NCBI RefSeq assembly: GCF_019795295.1
Contig: NZ_JAIMCG010000012.1
Coordinates: 100,916-164,915 of the forward strand
Direction of reading: 5' to 3'
Origin: Cupriavidus sp. AU9028
Lineage (GTDB): Bacteria; Pseudomonadota; Gammaproteobacteria; Burkholderiales; Burkholderiaceae
DNA: 64,000 nt
Position 1 is the stretch's first letter. Each line of letters begins with the position of its first letter. The notes under the pieces are model-generated. The model saw only the letters and a list, made by a program, of their open reading frames with translations. It did no database searches and was not told the origin of the DNA. Position numbers and translations under genes: made by a program. Positions 45,940 to 54,917 of this stretch are shown here, in pieces.

Positions 45940-47460
45940 TCACCGCCACCGTTCCGCCACCCAGCGGCGCAGCGAAATCACCGGCCCCGCGGCGCTGCGG
46001 GGCTCGGCAATCCGTTCCACCATCCGTACCATCGCCGGCCCGCCTTGCGGCGCGGTTTGCGCGATCGCGTCGGTGACGGCGGGCGGCAGCGGCGTGAGCG
46101 GCTGCGGCAGGGGCGCCGGCGTGAGCCGCGCCATCATTGCCGCGAGCGGCACCGCGCAGGCATTGCGCACGACAGCCGAGCCGAGCATGCCGCGGCGGTC
46201 CATCTCCTCCAGTTCGGCCTGCGTCAGCCAGTGCCCGGCGTCCAGGAACGCCTGCACGCCGTCGGGCTTGCCCGACAGGCACGCTTCGACGATCGGCCGC
46301 TCCCCGGCCGCATTGCGGGCATCGGCATCCGCGCCGTTCGCAAGCATCCAGCGGATCAGGTGGCCGTGCCCGCCCGCCGCGGCCACATGCAGCGGGGTCC
46401 GCGCATGGCAGTCGCGCTCGTCCAGGCGCAGCCCGCGGCCGACCAGCCATTCCACCGCGATCTGATTGCCGAAGTAACAGGCTTCGTTCAACGCGCTGCG
46501 CCCGCTCGGGTCGCATGCGCCCACTTCGGCGCCCGACGCTTCCAGCCAGGCGAGAAAGGTCCGCGCGCGTTCCGGTCTGCCGTGATGCGCGCGGGCGGCG
46601 ATATGGATGGGCAACCGTCCCATGTCGTTTGCCGCCGTCAGGCTCGCTCCCGCTTGCAGCAGCTCTGCCGCGATCGCGATGTCGTGGCTCTGGCAGGCGA
46701 TATGCAGCGCATTCATCCCGTTCGGTCCGAGGCGGTCGATGAACTCGTGCAGCGCGTCGCGCCTGCCCAGGTGCCGCAGCACGTCCCACATCTGCGCGAT
46801 ATCCCCGCGCTCGCACGCGGCCAGCCAGCTCTGGTGAAACGCCGCGTCGCGCAGCGCATCGCGGCGCTCCTGGTGCAGCTGGCGCATCTGCTCGGCGATG
46901 CGGGCACCGGTTTCCACCAGGGGAAGGTTGATCGCGTTCTGCTTCTCCTTGATCTCCTCCCGCACCTGCTCCATCTGCTCCAGTTCGAGATGCCGGTCGG
47001 CTCGCATCGCCTGCCATCCCGAGGCCGGCCCGAAGGTGAAGTTGCCATGGACCTGCATCTCCTCGTCCAGCCGTTCACCGAAGCGCTGCACCCGCCGTTC
47101 CATTTCGGCGCGGTCGAGCAGCACGAAACTGCCGCCGTCCTCGGCGATGATGTAGCTTGGCTTGTCCGGCAAGATGCGCGCCTGCATGGTTTCCCGAAAG
47201 CTGGTGCGCAGATCCTGGTTTAGCCGACTCAGGCCGTCGCGATAGGCGCGCTGCAGCTGCGCCGGGGTGACCGAGCCGAGCAGCCCCTGGTTCAGCAGCG
47301 ACACCTGCAATTCCAGCACCTGCACGCGGCGGCAGATCCAGCGCTCGAGGTCTTCCAGAGGCGCGGCGCGGGGGTGATGCTCCAGCGCGCTGTTCGACAG
47401 ATTGTGGTGAAGCGCACCGGCGCGCGCGGAAAACGCGTTGTGATTGGCGATGGACAACAT
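45940..47460 (-). CDS. Coiled-coil and ankyrin-repeat protein, 506 residues
   Basis: No signal peptide is visible. The first 35 residues are polar and rich in Ser, Asn and His (MLSIANHNAFSARAGALHHN). A helical region follows, including a likely coiled coil near residues 155-205 (LELEQMEQVREEIKEKQN, then QMRQLHQERRDAL). Ankyrin repeats run from about 208 to 415 (SWLAACERGDIAQMWDVL, ALHIACQSHDIAIAAELLQAGAS, TPLHVAAAGGHGHLIRWMLANGAD). AAGGAG precedes ATG 47460. The function is unknown; the layout is reminiscent of host- or partner-directed ankyrin effectors, but no secretion genes lie in the window. Confidence 0.82.
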   Translation of the reverse strand: MLSIANHNAFSARAGALHHNLSNSALEHHPRAAPLEDLERWICRRVQVLELQVSLLNQGLLGSVTPAQLQRAYRDGLSRLNQDLRTSFRETMQARILPDKPSYIIAEDGGSFVLLDRAEMERRVQRFGERLDEEMQVHGNFTFGPASGWQAMRADRHLELEQMEQVREEIKEKQNAINLPLVETGARIAEQMRQLHQERRDALRDAAFHQSWLAACERGDIAQMWDVLRHLGRRDALHEFIDRLGPNGMNALHIACQSHDIAIAAELLQAGASLTAANDMGRLPIHIAARAHHGRPERARTFLAWLEASGAEVGACDPSGRSALNEACYFGNQIAVEWLVGRGLRLDERDCHARTPLHVAAAGGHGHLIRWMLANGADADARNAAGERPIVEACLSGKPDGVQAFLDAGHWLTQAELEEMDRRGMLGSAVVRNACAVPLAAMMARLTPAPLPQPLTPLPPAVTDAIAQTAPQGGPAMVRMVERIAEPRSAAGPVISLRRWVAERWR

Positions 47461-47657
47461 GCGGGCTCCTTGGCTGGATGGCGTGCGCGAGCGGGCGGCA
47501 CGCCGTTCGTTGCGGTGACGGGTATCGGCCGTGACGGCCATCGGAGTACTGTAGGAGGAGGCCCGGCGGCGGCTGTTGGAATGCCGACCGGGTTATCGCA
47601 ATCCGTGCTCGCCTGTAACTTGCGGCGAGAAGGCCTTGTCGCGCCGAGTCCCTGCGG

Positions 47658-48494
47658 TCAGCTGGCCGGGTCGTCGGGCCATGGCTCTGCGGCGGGCTCG
47701 CGCGCGTGCGAGGCTGCGGGCGCCGCGGCCGCGCCAGGACGGGATGCCGCATAGCCTTTGACCGCTTCCAGGATCTCCATCGGGACCGGGAACACGATGG
47801 TCGAGCTGCGGTCGCCCGCGACCTGGGTCAGCGTCTGCAGATAGCGCAGCTGCATCGCTTGCGGCTGCCGCGCGAGCATCTGCGCCGCCTCCAGCAGTTT
47901 CTCCGAGGCCTGCAGTTCGCCTTCGGCGTGGATGACCTTGGCGCGCCGCTCGCGCTCCGCTTCGGCCTGTCGCGCGATCGCCCGCACCATCGATTCGTTC
48001 AGGTCGACATGCTTGATCTCGACATTGGAGACCTTGATGCCCCAGGCGTCGGTCTGCGCGTCCAGCACCTTCTGGATATCGAGGTTCAGCTTTTCCCGCT
48101 CGGACAGCATTTCATCGAGGTCGTGCTTGCCCAGCACCGCCCGCAGCGTGGTCTGCGCCAGCTGGCTGGTCGCCTCGAGGAAATTGGCCACCTGGATGAT
48201 GGCGTTCTCGGGATCGACGACGCGGAAGTAGACCACGGCATTGACCTTGACCGAGACGTTGTCGCGCGAAATCACGTCCTGCGACGGCACGTCCATGACG
48301 ATGGTACGCAGGTCCACCCGCACCATCTGCTGGATGACCGGGATGACCAGGATCAGCCCGGGTCCCTTGACCCGCCAGAACCGCCCCAGCATGAACACCA
48401 CGCCGCGTTCGTACTCGCGCAGCACCCGGATCGCGGAGACGATCAGGATGACGAGCAGCAGGATCAGCGTACCCGCGCCGAAGCTGAAGATCAT
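47658..48494 (-). CDS. Slipin (SPFH/stomatin-like membrane protein)
   Basis: Slipins form membrane-bound ring assemblies and work with NfeD partners. The 278-residue product has one N-terminal membrane helix (residues about 4-22, [19 protein letters not shown]) followed by the SPFH domain: [43 protein letters not shown], and a charged coiled coil ([18 protein letters not shown]). The Ala/Pro-rich tail is low complexity. AAGGAG stands before the ATG, which overlaps the preceding nfeD stop by four bases. The pairing with nfeD is conserved in many bacteria and archaea. Confidence 0.93.
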   Translation of the reverse strand: MIFSFGAGTLILLLVILIVSAIRVLREYERGVVFMLGRFWRVKGPGLILVIPVIQQMVRVDLRTIVMDVPSQDVISRDNVSVKVNAVVYFRVVDPENAIIQVANFLEATSQLAQTTLRAVLGKHDLDEMLSEREKLNLDIQKVLDAQTDAWGIKVSNVEIKHVDLNESMVRAIARQAEAERERRAKVIHAEGELQASEKLLEAAQMLARQPQAMQLRYLQTLTQVAGDRSSTIVFPVPMEILEAVKGYAASRPGAAAAPAASHAREPAAEPWPDDPAS

Positions 48495-49930
48495 GGTCGG
48501 TCTCTCCTTGTTGACGGTGTCGTTTCCAGCGGTTCGACCAGCAGCACCAGTCCCTGCCTTCCCGTGACATGGACCGGCTGCCCCGCAGCCAGCGGCGTAC
48601 TGGCGTGCACCCGCCAGCGTTCGCCCTGGAACTCGCCCCACTCGCCGTCCAGCATGGTGCCGGCCGCGCCCGTCAGCCGGGTGTCGTCGATCACCGCCGG
48701 GCGCTTGCGCGCCGTCAGCGCGGCCAGGGAAATGCCGAAACTGAGCGCGGCGGCGCAGACCGCGAGCGTGCCGACCAACCACAGGGGCACGCCATAGCCA
48801 GGCAGGTCCGTGTCGATCAGCATCACTGCCCCGAGCGCGAAGGCGGCAACCCCGCCCAGCCCCAGCACGCCGAAGCTGGGTAGCCACGCCTCCGCCACCA
48901 TGCAGCCGATCCCCAGCGCGATCAGCGCCAGGCCCGCATAGTTGATCGGCAGCATTTGCAGCGCAAACAGGCCGAGCAGCAGGCAGATGGCGCCCACCAC
49001 GCCGGGCACCACCATGCCGGGTGTCGAGAATTCGAACAGCAGGCCGTAGATGCCGATCATCATCAGGATCAGCGCCACGCTCGGCTCGGTCAGCACCGCC
49101 AGCAGACGGATGCGCCAGTCCGGTTCGAGCTCCACCACCGCGGCGCCGGCCGTGCGCAGCGTGCGCCGGGCGTCGGCCACCTGCACGCTGCGCCCGTCGG
49201 CCGCCTTGAGTAGCGCCGGCACGTCGGCGGCCACCAGGTCGATCACGCGTAGCGCTTCCGCTTCGGTCGCCGACAGGCTCACCGACTCGCGTACCGCGCG
49301 TTCGGCCCAGTCGGCGTTGCGCCCGCGCAGCTGCGCCAGGCCGCGCAGGTAGGCCGCCGCGTCGTGCATCTGCTTGCGCGCCATGGTGTCACCCGACGGC
49401 GCGGGCGATCCTTCGGCCCGGCTGGCGTCGCCGCTGCCACTGCCCCCTTCGCGGCCGCGCTCCGGCTGCGAACCGCCAATGCCGACCGCCACGGGCGTCG
49501 CGGCCCCAAGGTTGGTGCCCGGCGCCATCGCGGCCAGGTGACTGGCGTAGAGGATGTAGGTACCGGCGCTGGCCGCCCTTGCCCCACCCGGATACACGTA
49601 GGCGGCGACCGGCACCGCACTGGTGATGATCGCCCGCACGATGTCGCGCATGGCGGTGTCCAGCCCGCCCGGCGTGTCCAGCGTCAGCACGATCAGCTGG
49701 GCGCCGGCCTCCTGCCCGCGCTCCAGTCCGCGTTGCACGAAGGCGGCGGTGGCCGGGCCGATGGCGCCGCGCACCGGTATCACGTGCACAGGCGCGGCGG
49801 CCGCGGGCTGCGCGGCGCTGCCGACATCGGCCACTGCGCCGCTCGTGCTGCCCAGGGCAGCAAGCAGCAGCGCAACGACGATCGTCAGGATGGCCAGCGG
49901 CCATCGGAAGGGCGTAGCGGCAGTCGGCAT
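48491..49930 (-). CDS. nfeD: NfeD-family membrane serine protease
   Basis: Long-form NfeD proteins have an N-terminal ClpP-like protease domain, four membrane helices and a C-terminal OB-fold. This 479-residue protein shows a signal-like N-terminus ([16 protein letters not shown]) and [20 protein letters not shown]. The Ser of ARAASAGTY and Lys of [11 protein letters not shown] form the catalytic dyad known from the archaeal 1510-N protease. Helices follow at about 275-400, and an OB-like end ([29 protein letters not shown]). An inserted Gly/Ser-rich loop lies near residue 155. It is translated with the slipin gene, whose product archaeal homologues cleave. Confidence 0.93.
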   Translation of the reverse strand: MPTAATPFRWPLAILTIVVALLLAALGSTSGAVADVGSAAQPAAAAPVHVIPVRGAIGPATAAFVQRGLERGQEAGAQLIVLTLDTPGGLDTAMRDIVRAIITSAVPVAAYVYPGGARAASAGTYILYASHLAAMAPGTNLGAATPVAVGIGGSQPERGREGGSGSGDASRAEGSPAPSGDTMARKQMHDAAAYLRGLAQLRGRNADWAERAVRESVSLSATEAEALRVIDLVAADVPALLKAADGRSVQVADARRTLRTAGAAVVELEPDWRIRLLAVLTEPSVALILMMIGIYGLLFEFSTPGMVVPGVVGAICLLLGLFALQMLPINYAGLALIALGIGCMVAEAWLPSFGVLGLGGVAAFALGAVMLIDTDLPGYGVPLWLVGTLAVCAAALSFGISLAALTARKRPAVIDDTRLTGAAGTMLDGEWGEFQGERWRVHASTPLAAGQPVHVTGRQGLVLLVEPLETTPSTRRDRP

Positions 49931-50167
49931 GGCGGAGGACGTCGCCGGGATGCCCGGGCGCGTCAGGCGGGACGAGGCGCAGACGGCGCCAGCATGACCA
50001 TCGGTTCCATCCAGTGTAGGCGACGTGCCGGCGGTGGGCCAGGCTCCGATCAGCGAAGTGCGGCGAGGTTGGGTACGATAGCGCGACTGCCCGGAGGTGC
50101 TGCGCCGCCGCTACCGGGCGCCCGGACGGGCCAGTGCAGGCCGCCAAGCACAGCAGGGGAGCGCACC

Positions 50168-51394
50168 GTGCCGTATCGACAACTGCATACCATGGAAGCC
50201 GGCGCCGGACCCGCGGCCGGCCGTGCGATGGGGGCCTGGGCTGTTGCACTGGCCGGACTGGTCGCGCTGGCGGTGGCGATGGGCATTGGCCGCTTCGCCT
50301 TCACGCCGCTGTTGCCGCTGATGCTGCATGACGGCGCGGTGGATCTGCATCAGGGCGGCTGGCTGGCGACCTGGAACTACATCGGCTACTTTGCCGGGGC
50401 GGTCGCCTGCCTGTGGATGCGCCCGGACCCCGCGCGCATGGTCCGGCTCGGGCTTGCCGCCACGGTGCTGCTGACGCTTGCGATGGCACTGCCGCTGGGC
50501 ATGGCGGCGTGGGCGCTGTGGCGCACGGCAGCGGGGGTGGCCAGCGCGGTGGTGCTTGTCTACACCACCGCCTGGTGCATGCAGAGGCTGGCCGAGCTGG
50601 GCCGTCCCGCGCTCAGCGGCATGATCTTCTGCGGCCCCGGACTCGGTATCGCCGCCACCGGCCTGTCCGCCTTCGGCATGGTCGGGCTGCAATGGCGCGC
50701 CGCCTCCGGATGGATCGCGTTCGGCCTGCTGGCTCTGCTGCTGGTGGCGGTGGTCTGGCGGATCTTCGGGGCGCGCGCGGCGCCGGCGGCCGGCGCCCCT
50801 TCTTCCGCGCCGCCCGCGAGGGCGCATGGCCGGCTGTCCGCGCAGGAATGGATCCTGACGGCCGCCTATGGCCTCGCGGGATTCGGCTACATCATTACCG
50901 CGACCTTCCTGCCGGTGATCGCCCGCGAGGCAATGCCCGGCTCGCTGTGGGCGGACCTGTTCTGGCCGCTGTTCGGGCTTGCGGTGGCTGCGGGAGCGCT
51001 GCTGGCGATCCGGCTGGGCGTCGAGCACGACAACCGCATCCTGCTGGCAGCGGCATACACCATGCAGGCCGTTGGGGTCGGCATCGCGGCGCTATGGCCG
51101 ACGATGGCCGGATTTGCGCTGAGCAGCCTGCTGGCCGGCCTGCCGTTCACCGCGCTGGTGCTGTTTGCCATGCACGAGGCCAGGCGCCTGGCCGGCGCCG
51201 ACGCGCCGCGGCTGATCGGGCTGATGACCTCGGCCTACGCGCTCGGACAGATCGCCGGACCGCCGTTCGCCACCGCCCTGGTGACGCGCACGGGCGGCTT
51301 TGCCGCCTCGCTGGCCGGCGCGGCGCTGGCGCTGCTGATGGGCGCCGGTCTGTATCTGATGCTGCGCCGGCTGGCGCCGATGCGGCAGGCCTGA
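50168..51394 (+). CDS. MFS transporter, YbfB/YjiJ type
   Basis: The 408-residue protein has about twelve hydrophobic helices, starting with WAVALAGLVALAVAMGIGRFAFTPLLP. The MGIGRFAFTPLLP motif and NYIGYFAGAV segment are typical of the YbfB/YjiJ family. A hydrophilic middle loop (RAAPAAGAPSSAPPARAHG) divides two six-helix halves. The GTG at 50168 has GGGGAG six bases upstream and was preferred; ATG 50192 is possible and would remove eight residues. It is divergent from the nfeD-slipin operon. Substrate unknown. Confidence 0.87.
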   Translation: MPYRQLHTMEAGAGPAAGRAMGAWAVALAGLVALAVAMGIGRFAFTPLLPLMLHDGAVDLHQGGWLATWNYIGYFAGAVACLWMRPDPARMVRLGLAATVLLTLAMALPLGMAAWALWRTAAGVASAVVLVYTTAWCMQRLAELGRPALSGMIFCGPGLGIAATGLSAFGMVGLQWRAASGWIAFGLLALLLVAVVWRIFGARAAPAAGAPSSAPPARAHGRLSAQEWILTAAYGLAGFGYIITATFLPVIAREAMPGSLWADLFWPLFGLAVAAGALLAIRLGVEHDNRILLAAAYTMQAVGVGIAALWPTMAGFALSSLLAGLPFTALVLFAMHEARRLAGADAPRLIGLMTSAYALGQIAGPPFATALVTRTGGFAASLAGAALALLMGAGLYLMLRRLAPMRQA

Positions 51395-51508
51395 CGCGGC
51401 CCCGAATCCCGCAACCGCAGCGACGCCGGCCCGCGCTTCCGCTACAGTATCGGCTTCACCGCCGGCACGCGCCGGCGCCATGCCAATCAGGACACCAGGG
51501 AGCTACAG

Positions 51509-51697
51509 ATGCCGACATTCCACGTGGAGATGTTCGAGGGGCGCACTGCCGAGCAGAAGCGCAAGTTCGTCGAGGAAATCACCCGCGTCACCTGCGAGAC
51601 ACTGGGCTGCTCGGCTGGCGCCGTCGATATCATCATCACCGACGTCAAGCGCGAGAACTGGGCTACCGGCGGCGTACTGTGGTCCGACAAGCAATAG
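51509..51697 (+). CDS. 4-oxalocrotonate tautomerase family protein
   Basis: The 62-residue product has the size and start of 4-OT enzymes: Met is removed to leave Pro1 (PTFHVEMFEGRTAEQKRKFV), the catalytic base that moves protons in enol-keto tautomerisation. The GRTAEQKRKFVEEITR helix and the conserved IIITDVKRENWATGG segment fit the family. Its physiological substrate here is unknown. The gene is eight bases ahead of the threonine aldolase gene on the same strand, and GGAGC stands upstream of its ATG. Confidence 0.92.
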   Translation: MPTFHVEMFEGRTAEQKRKFVEEITRVTCETLGCSAGAVDIIITDVKRENWATGGVLWSDKQ

Positions 51698-51705
51698 GGC
51701 ATTCC

Positions 51706-52737
51706 ATGCAGCATTTCGCTTCCGACAACTATGCCGGGTTCTGCCCCGAGTCCCTGAAGTACTTCCTGGAAGCCAACGGCAGCGGCCACGAGCAGGCCTA
51801 CGGCGACGACTCGTGGACCCAGCGCGTCTGCGATCGCATCCGCGACCTGTTCCAGACCGACTGCGAGGTGTTCTTCGTCTTCAACGGCACCGCGGCCAAT
51901 TCGCTGGCGTTGTCGGCCCTGTGCCAGTCCTACCATTCGGTGATCTGCCACGAGCTGGCGCATATCGAGACCGACGAGTGCGGCGGCCCCGAATTCTTCT
52001 CGAACGGCTCCAAGCTGCTGACCGCCCCGGGCGCGAACGGCAAGCTGACGCCCGACGCGGTGGAGGCACTGGTCACGCGCCGCAACGACATCCACTACCC
52101 CAAGCCCAAGGTCGTGTCGCTGACGCAGTCGACCGAGGTCGGCACCGTCTACACCGTCGAGGAAGTGCGCGCGATTTCCGCCATCGCCAAGCGCCGCCAG
52201 CTGCGGGTGCATATGGACGGCGCCCGCTTCGCCAACGCGGTGGCCTCGCTCGGCGTCCACCCGTCGGAGATCACCTGGCGCGCGGGCGTCGACGTGCTGT
52301 GCTTCGGCGGCACCAAGAACGGCCTGCCGGTCGGGGAAGCCGTGGTGTTCTTCGACCGCAAGCTGGCCGAGGACTTCGCCTACCGCGTCAAGCAGGCCGG
52401 GCAACTGGCTTCGAAGATGCGCTTCATCTCCGCGCCCTGGCTGGGCCTGCTGGAGAACGACGTGTGGCTGTCCAACGCCCGCCACGCCAATGCGATGGCC
52501 CAGCTGCTGCACGAGCGCATCTCGACGATCCCGCAGGTACGCATCATGTTCCCGACCCAGGCCAACGCGGTCTTCGCCGAGCTGCCGCTGCAGGCCATCG
52601 AAGCGCTGCGGGCGAAGGGCTGGCGCTTCTATACCTTCATCGGCGCGGGCGGCTGCCGCTTCATGTGCTCGTGGGATCTGCAACCCGAGACGGTGGAGGC
52701 GCTGGCGGCCGACATGCGCGAGGTCTGCGCGCGCTGA
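51706..52737 (+). CDS. ltaE: Low-specificity L-threonine aldolase
   Basis: This PLP enzyme splits L-threonine and L-allo-threonine to glycine and acetaldehyde. The 343-residue product has the family signatures FNGTAANSLALSAL, HIETDECGG, QSTEVGTVYT, RVHMDGARFANA (Asp171 binds the PLP nitrogen) and CFGGTKNG, whose Lys204 forms the internal aldimine. The start at ATG 51706 was chosen because the longer frame runs through the MFS gene. It is tightly linked to the tautomerase gene, so the two may be co-expressed, although their link is unclear. Confidence 0.93.
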   Translation: MQHFASDNYAGFCPESLKYFLEANGSGHEQAYGDDSWTQRVCDRIRDLFQTDCEVFFVFNGTAANSLALSALCQSYHSVICHELAHIETDECGGPEFFSNGSKLLTAPGANGKLTPDAVEALVTRRNDIHYPKPKVVSLTQSTEVGTVYTVEEVRAISAIAKRRQLRVHMDGARFANAVASLGVHPSEITWRAGVDVLCFGGTKNGLPVGEAVVFFDRKLAEDFAYRVKQAGQLASKMRFISAPWLGLLENDVWLSNARHANAMAQLLHERISTIPQVRIMFPTQANAVFAELPLQAIEALRAKGWRFYTFIGAGGCRFMCSWDLQPETVEALAADMREVCAR

Positions 52738-52789
52738 CTGACCGCCACCGGCTGCCCCGGGCGGGGCAACACCATCACCAGGAGACACC

Positions 52790-53365
52790 ATGCCGACCTA
52801 TCGCTTCTGCCCGCAGTGCGGCGACGAGCTGATGACCCTGCCGCTGTCGGGCCGGGAGCGCCTGGCCTGTGCGGGGCACGACTGCGGCTTCGTGCACTGG
52901 GACAATCCGCTGCCGGTGCTCGCCGCCGTCGTGGAATACCAGGACAAGCTGCTGCTGGCCCGCAACGCTGCCTGGCGGGAAGGGATGTTCGCGCTGGTCA
53001 CCGGCTTTCTCGAACGTGACGAAACACCGGAGGCGGGTGTCGCGCGCGAGCTGAAGGAGGAGACCAATCTGGATGCGGAATCGGTCGCGCTGATCGGGGT
53101 CTACGAGTTCATGCGCAAGAACGAGCTGATCATCGCGTATCACGTGAAAGCCAGTGGCACCATCGCGCTGTCGGATGAGCTGGCCGAGTACCGGCTGGTG
53201 GCGCCCGAGAAGATGCGCATCTGGAACGCGGGAACCGGCTTCGCCGTCGCCGACTGGCTTGCGGCCCGCGGCTACCCGGTGCGTTTCTTCGATCGGCAGA
53301 CCGGCGCCGACATCCCTGATCCGCGTGCGGCACGGGCGGAAGCGGACGCCACGACGCTACAATGA
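52790..53365 (+). CDS. Nudix hydrolase with zinc ribbon
   Basis: The 191-residue protein starts with a zinc ribbon (Cys7, Cys10, Cys27, Cys32) and continues with a Nudix box at residues 72-94, from GFLERDE to RELKEETNL. The arrangement resembles NADH pyrophosphatase (NudC) but lacks its larger N-terminal domain, so the substrate may be NADH or another nucleotide diphosphate. ATG follows CAGGAGACACC closely. It lies 52 bases after ltaE and 73 before tusA on the same strand. Confidence 0.9.
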   Translation: MPTYRFCPQCGDELMTLPLSGRERLACAGHDCGFVHWDNPLPVLAAVVEYQDKLLLARNAAWREGMFALVTGFLERDETPEAGVARELKEETNLDAESVALIGVYEFMRKNELIIAYHVKASGTIALSDELAEYRLVAPEKMRIWNAGTGFAVADWLAARGYPVRFFDRQTGADIPDPRAARAEADATTLQ

Positions 53366-53438
53366 CGGCCTCGCACTGCACGGACGCGGCTTGAGTCAGC
53401 GGCCGGCGGCAACACGAGGCAACATCAGGGAAGACAAG

Positions 53439-53666
53439 ATGGAATTTCAGAAGGAAGTGGATGCGCGGGGCCTGAACTGCCCGCTGCCGATCCTGCGCAC
53501 CAAGAAGGCACTGGCCGACATGGCCAGCGGCGACGTGCTGAAGGTGCTGGCCACCGACCCGGGCGCGACGCGCGATTTCCAGGCGTTCGCCAAGCAGACC
53601 GGCAACGAGCTGCTGTCGCACGAGGAAGTGGACAAGGTGTTCGTGTTTTATATGAAGCGGCGGTAG
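53439..53666 (+). CDS. tusA: TusA family sulfur-carrier protein
   Basis: TusA-type proteins carry sulfur as a persulfide, for example in 2-thiouridine tRNA modification or sulfur trafficking. The 75-residue product has the core motif DARGLNCPLPILRTKKAL with the carrier Cys14 in CPLP, and the closing KVFVFYMKRR. CAGGGAAG lies upstream of ATG 53439. The longer frame from 53154 overlaps the Nudix gene and was rejected. Which sulfur pathway it serves cannot be read here. Confidence 0.93.
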   Translation: MEFQKEVDARGLNCPLPILRTKKALADMASGDVLKVLATDPGATRDFQAFAKQTGNELLSHEEVDKVFVFYMKRR

Positions 53667-53703
53667 GCTGGGCGGGCGAGTTCGCCTGTTCGTGCGCCCG
53701 TTT

Positions 53704-53820
53704 CCCTCTCCCCCGGCCCCTCTCCCGCACGGCGGGAGAGGGGAGCACACCACGGGCCATCGGTACGTTGGCGGTTTGCTCCCCTCGCCCGCTTGCGGGA
53801 GAGGGGCAGGGGGAGAGGGC
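53704..53820. repeat. Inverted pair of REP-like elements
   Basis: One copy (53704-53746, ending GCGGGAGAGGGGAGC) and a second in the opposite sense (53778-53820, starting GCTCCCCTCGCCCGC) flank a 31-base spacer. The second matches the element at 28113-28154 nearly base for base, including the preceding GGTTT. Paired inverted REP units are typical of bacterial interspersed mosaic elements. Confidence 0.78.
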
Positions 53821-53849
53821 AACAAGCCACCCACACCCCAGAATGAAAA

Positions 53850-53872
53850 AAAGCCGCCCAACGGGCGGCTTT
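53850..53872. terminator. Bidirectional terminator between tusA and galU
   Basis: AAAGCCGCCC (53850-53859) pairs with GGGCGGCTTT (53863-53872) around a three-base loop. It is flanked by an A-tract on the left and TTGTTCATT on the right. It serves the convergent tusA and galU transcripts. Confidence 0.9.
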
Positions 53873-53903
53873 GTTCATTGCAAGGAGCCTGACTGACGAC
53901 GGC

Positions 53904-54776
53904 TTACAACAGACGCTCGTGCAGATAGCTGCCGAACTCGTCCTTGACTTCCGGGTGCTTCAGCGCGAATTCGACGGTGGCCTTCAGATAGCCCAGCTTG
54001 CTGCCGCAGTCGTAGCGCACGCCCTGGTAGCGGTAGGCCAGCACCTGCTCGTTGCCCAGCAGCGACTGGATCGCGTCGGTCAGCTGCAGTTCGCCGCCCG
54101 CGCCTGGCTTCAGGTTGCGGATATGCTCGAAGATCCGCGGCGTCAGGATATAGCGGCCGACCACGCCCAGGTTCGACGGGGCGTTTTCCGGCGACGGCTT
54201 CTCGACGATGCCCGAGACCTTGATGACGTTCTCGTCCCACTCTCGGCCGTCGACCACGCCGTAAGATTTGCTCTGCTCCGGTGAAATTTCTTCCACGCCC
54301 AGGATGGAGTTATGGTAATGGTTATAAAGCTCGACCATCTGCTTCATCACGGGCGGCTCGCCGTCGAGCAGGTCATCGGCGAGCATCACGGCGAACGGGC
54401 TGTCGCCGACCAGCTTCTCGGCGCACAGCACGGCGTGGCCCAGGCCCAGGGCCTCGGGCTGACGCACATAGAAGCATTCGACGTGCGACGGCTTGATCGA
54501 GCGCACCACTTCCAGCAGCGCCTGCTTGTTCTTCGCTTCCAGTTCGACTTCCAGCTCATAGGCCTTGTCGAAGTGATCCTCGATCGCGCGCTTGGAACGC
54601 CCGGTGACGAAAATCATCTCGCTAATGCCGGCGGCCATCGCCTCTTCGACCGCATACTGGATCAGCGGCTTGTCCACCACGGGCAGCATCTCCTTGGGGC
54701 TCGCCTTGGTGGCAGGCAGGAAACGGGTGCCGAGCCCTGCGACGGGGAATACGGCCTTGGTGACGCGGGTTTCCAT
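53904..54776 (-). CDS. galU: UTP-glucose-1-phosphate uridylyltransferase
   Basis: GalU makes UDP-glucose for cell-surface polysaccharides and sugar interconversion. The 290-residue product matches throughout: [20 protein letters not shown] with the nucleotide-binding glycine loop, [41 protein letters not shown], and [16 protein letters not shown] 54776 starts the conserved sequence and has AAGGAG nine bases upstream; the frame's earlier start at 54833 is unsupported. It lies downstream of valS on the same strand, with a small hairpin between them. Confidence 0.96.
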   Translation of the reverse strand: METRVTKAVFPVAGLGTRFLPATKASPKEMLPVVDKPLIQYAVEEAMAAGISEMIFVTGRSKRAIEDHFDKAYELEVELEAKNKQALLEVVRSIKPSHVECFYVRQPEALGLGHAVLCAEKLVGDSPFAVMLADDLLDGEPPVMKQMVELYNHYHNSILGVEEISPEQSKSYGVVDGREWDENVIKVSGIVEKPSPENAPSNLGVVGRYILTPRIFEHIRNLKPGAGGELQLTDAIQSLLGNEQVLAYRYQGVRYDCGSKLGYLKATVEFALKHPEVKDEFGSYLHERLL

Positions 54777-54809
54777 ATTGAGAGGCTCCTTCTCAGTGTT
54801 ATGTCGTAA

Positions 54810-54829
54810 GCCTTGCCGTAAAGCAAGGC
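54810..54829. repeat. 7-bp inverted repeat between valS and galU
   Basis: GCCTTGC (54810-54816) and GCAAGGC (54823-54829) are perfectly complementary around a six-base loop, 34 bases upstream of the galU start. It may be a weak valS terminator or a galU leader element. It lacks a U-run. Confidence 0.45.
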
Positions 54830-54917
54830 CCATGCCCTTGGTCCACCTTGGCGCGTGGCCTCGGTGGGCGACCGCACGAAGGCGCCCGTCGGCGCCTGCG
54901 TGCGTGTTGCCGGCCGG

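Noticed and set aside
50413-52737. 774-residue apparent fusion ending in threonine aldolase
   Set aside because: The first 430 codons lie out of frame over the MFS and tautomerase genes. The aldolase starts at the conserved ATG at 51706.
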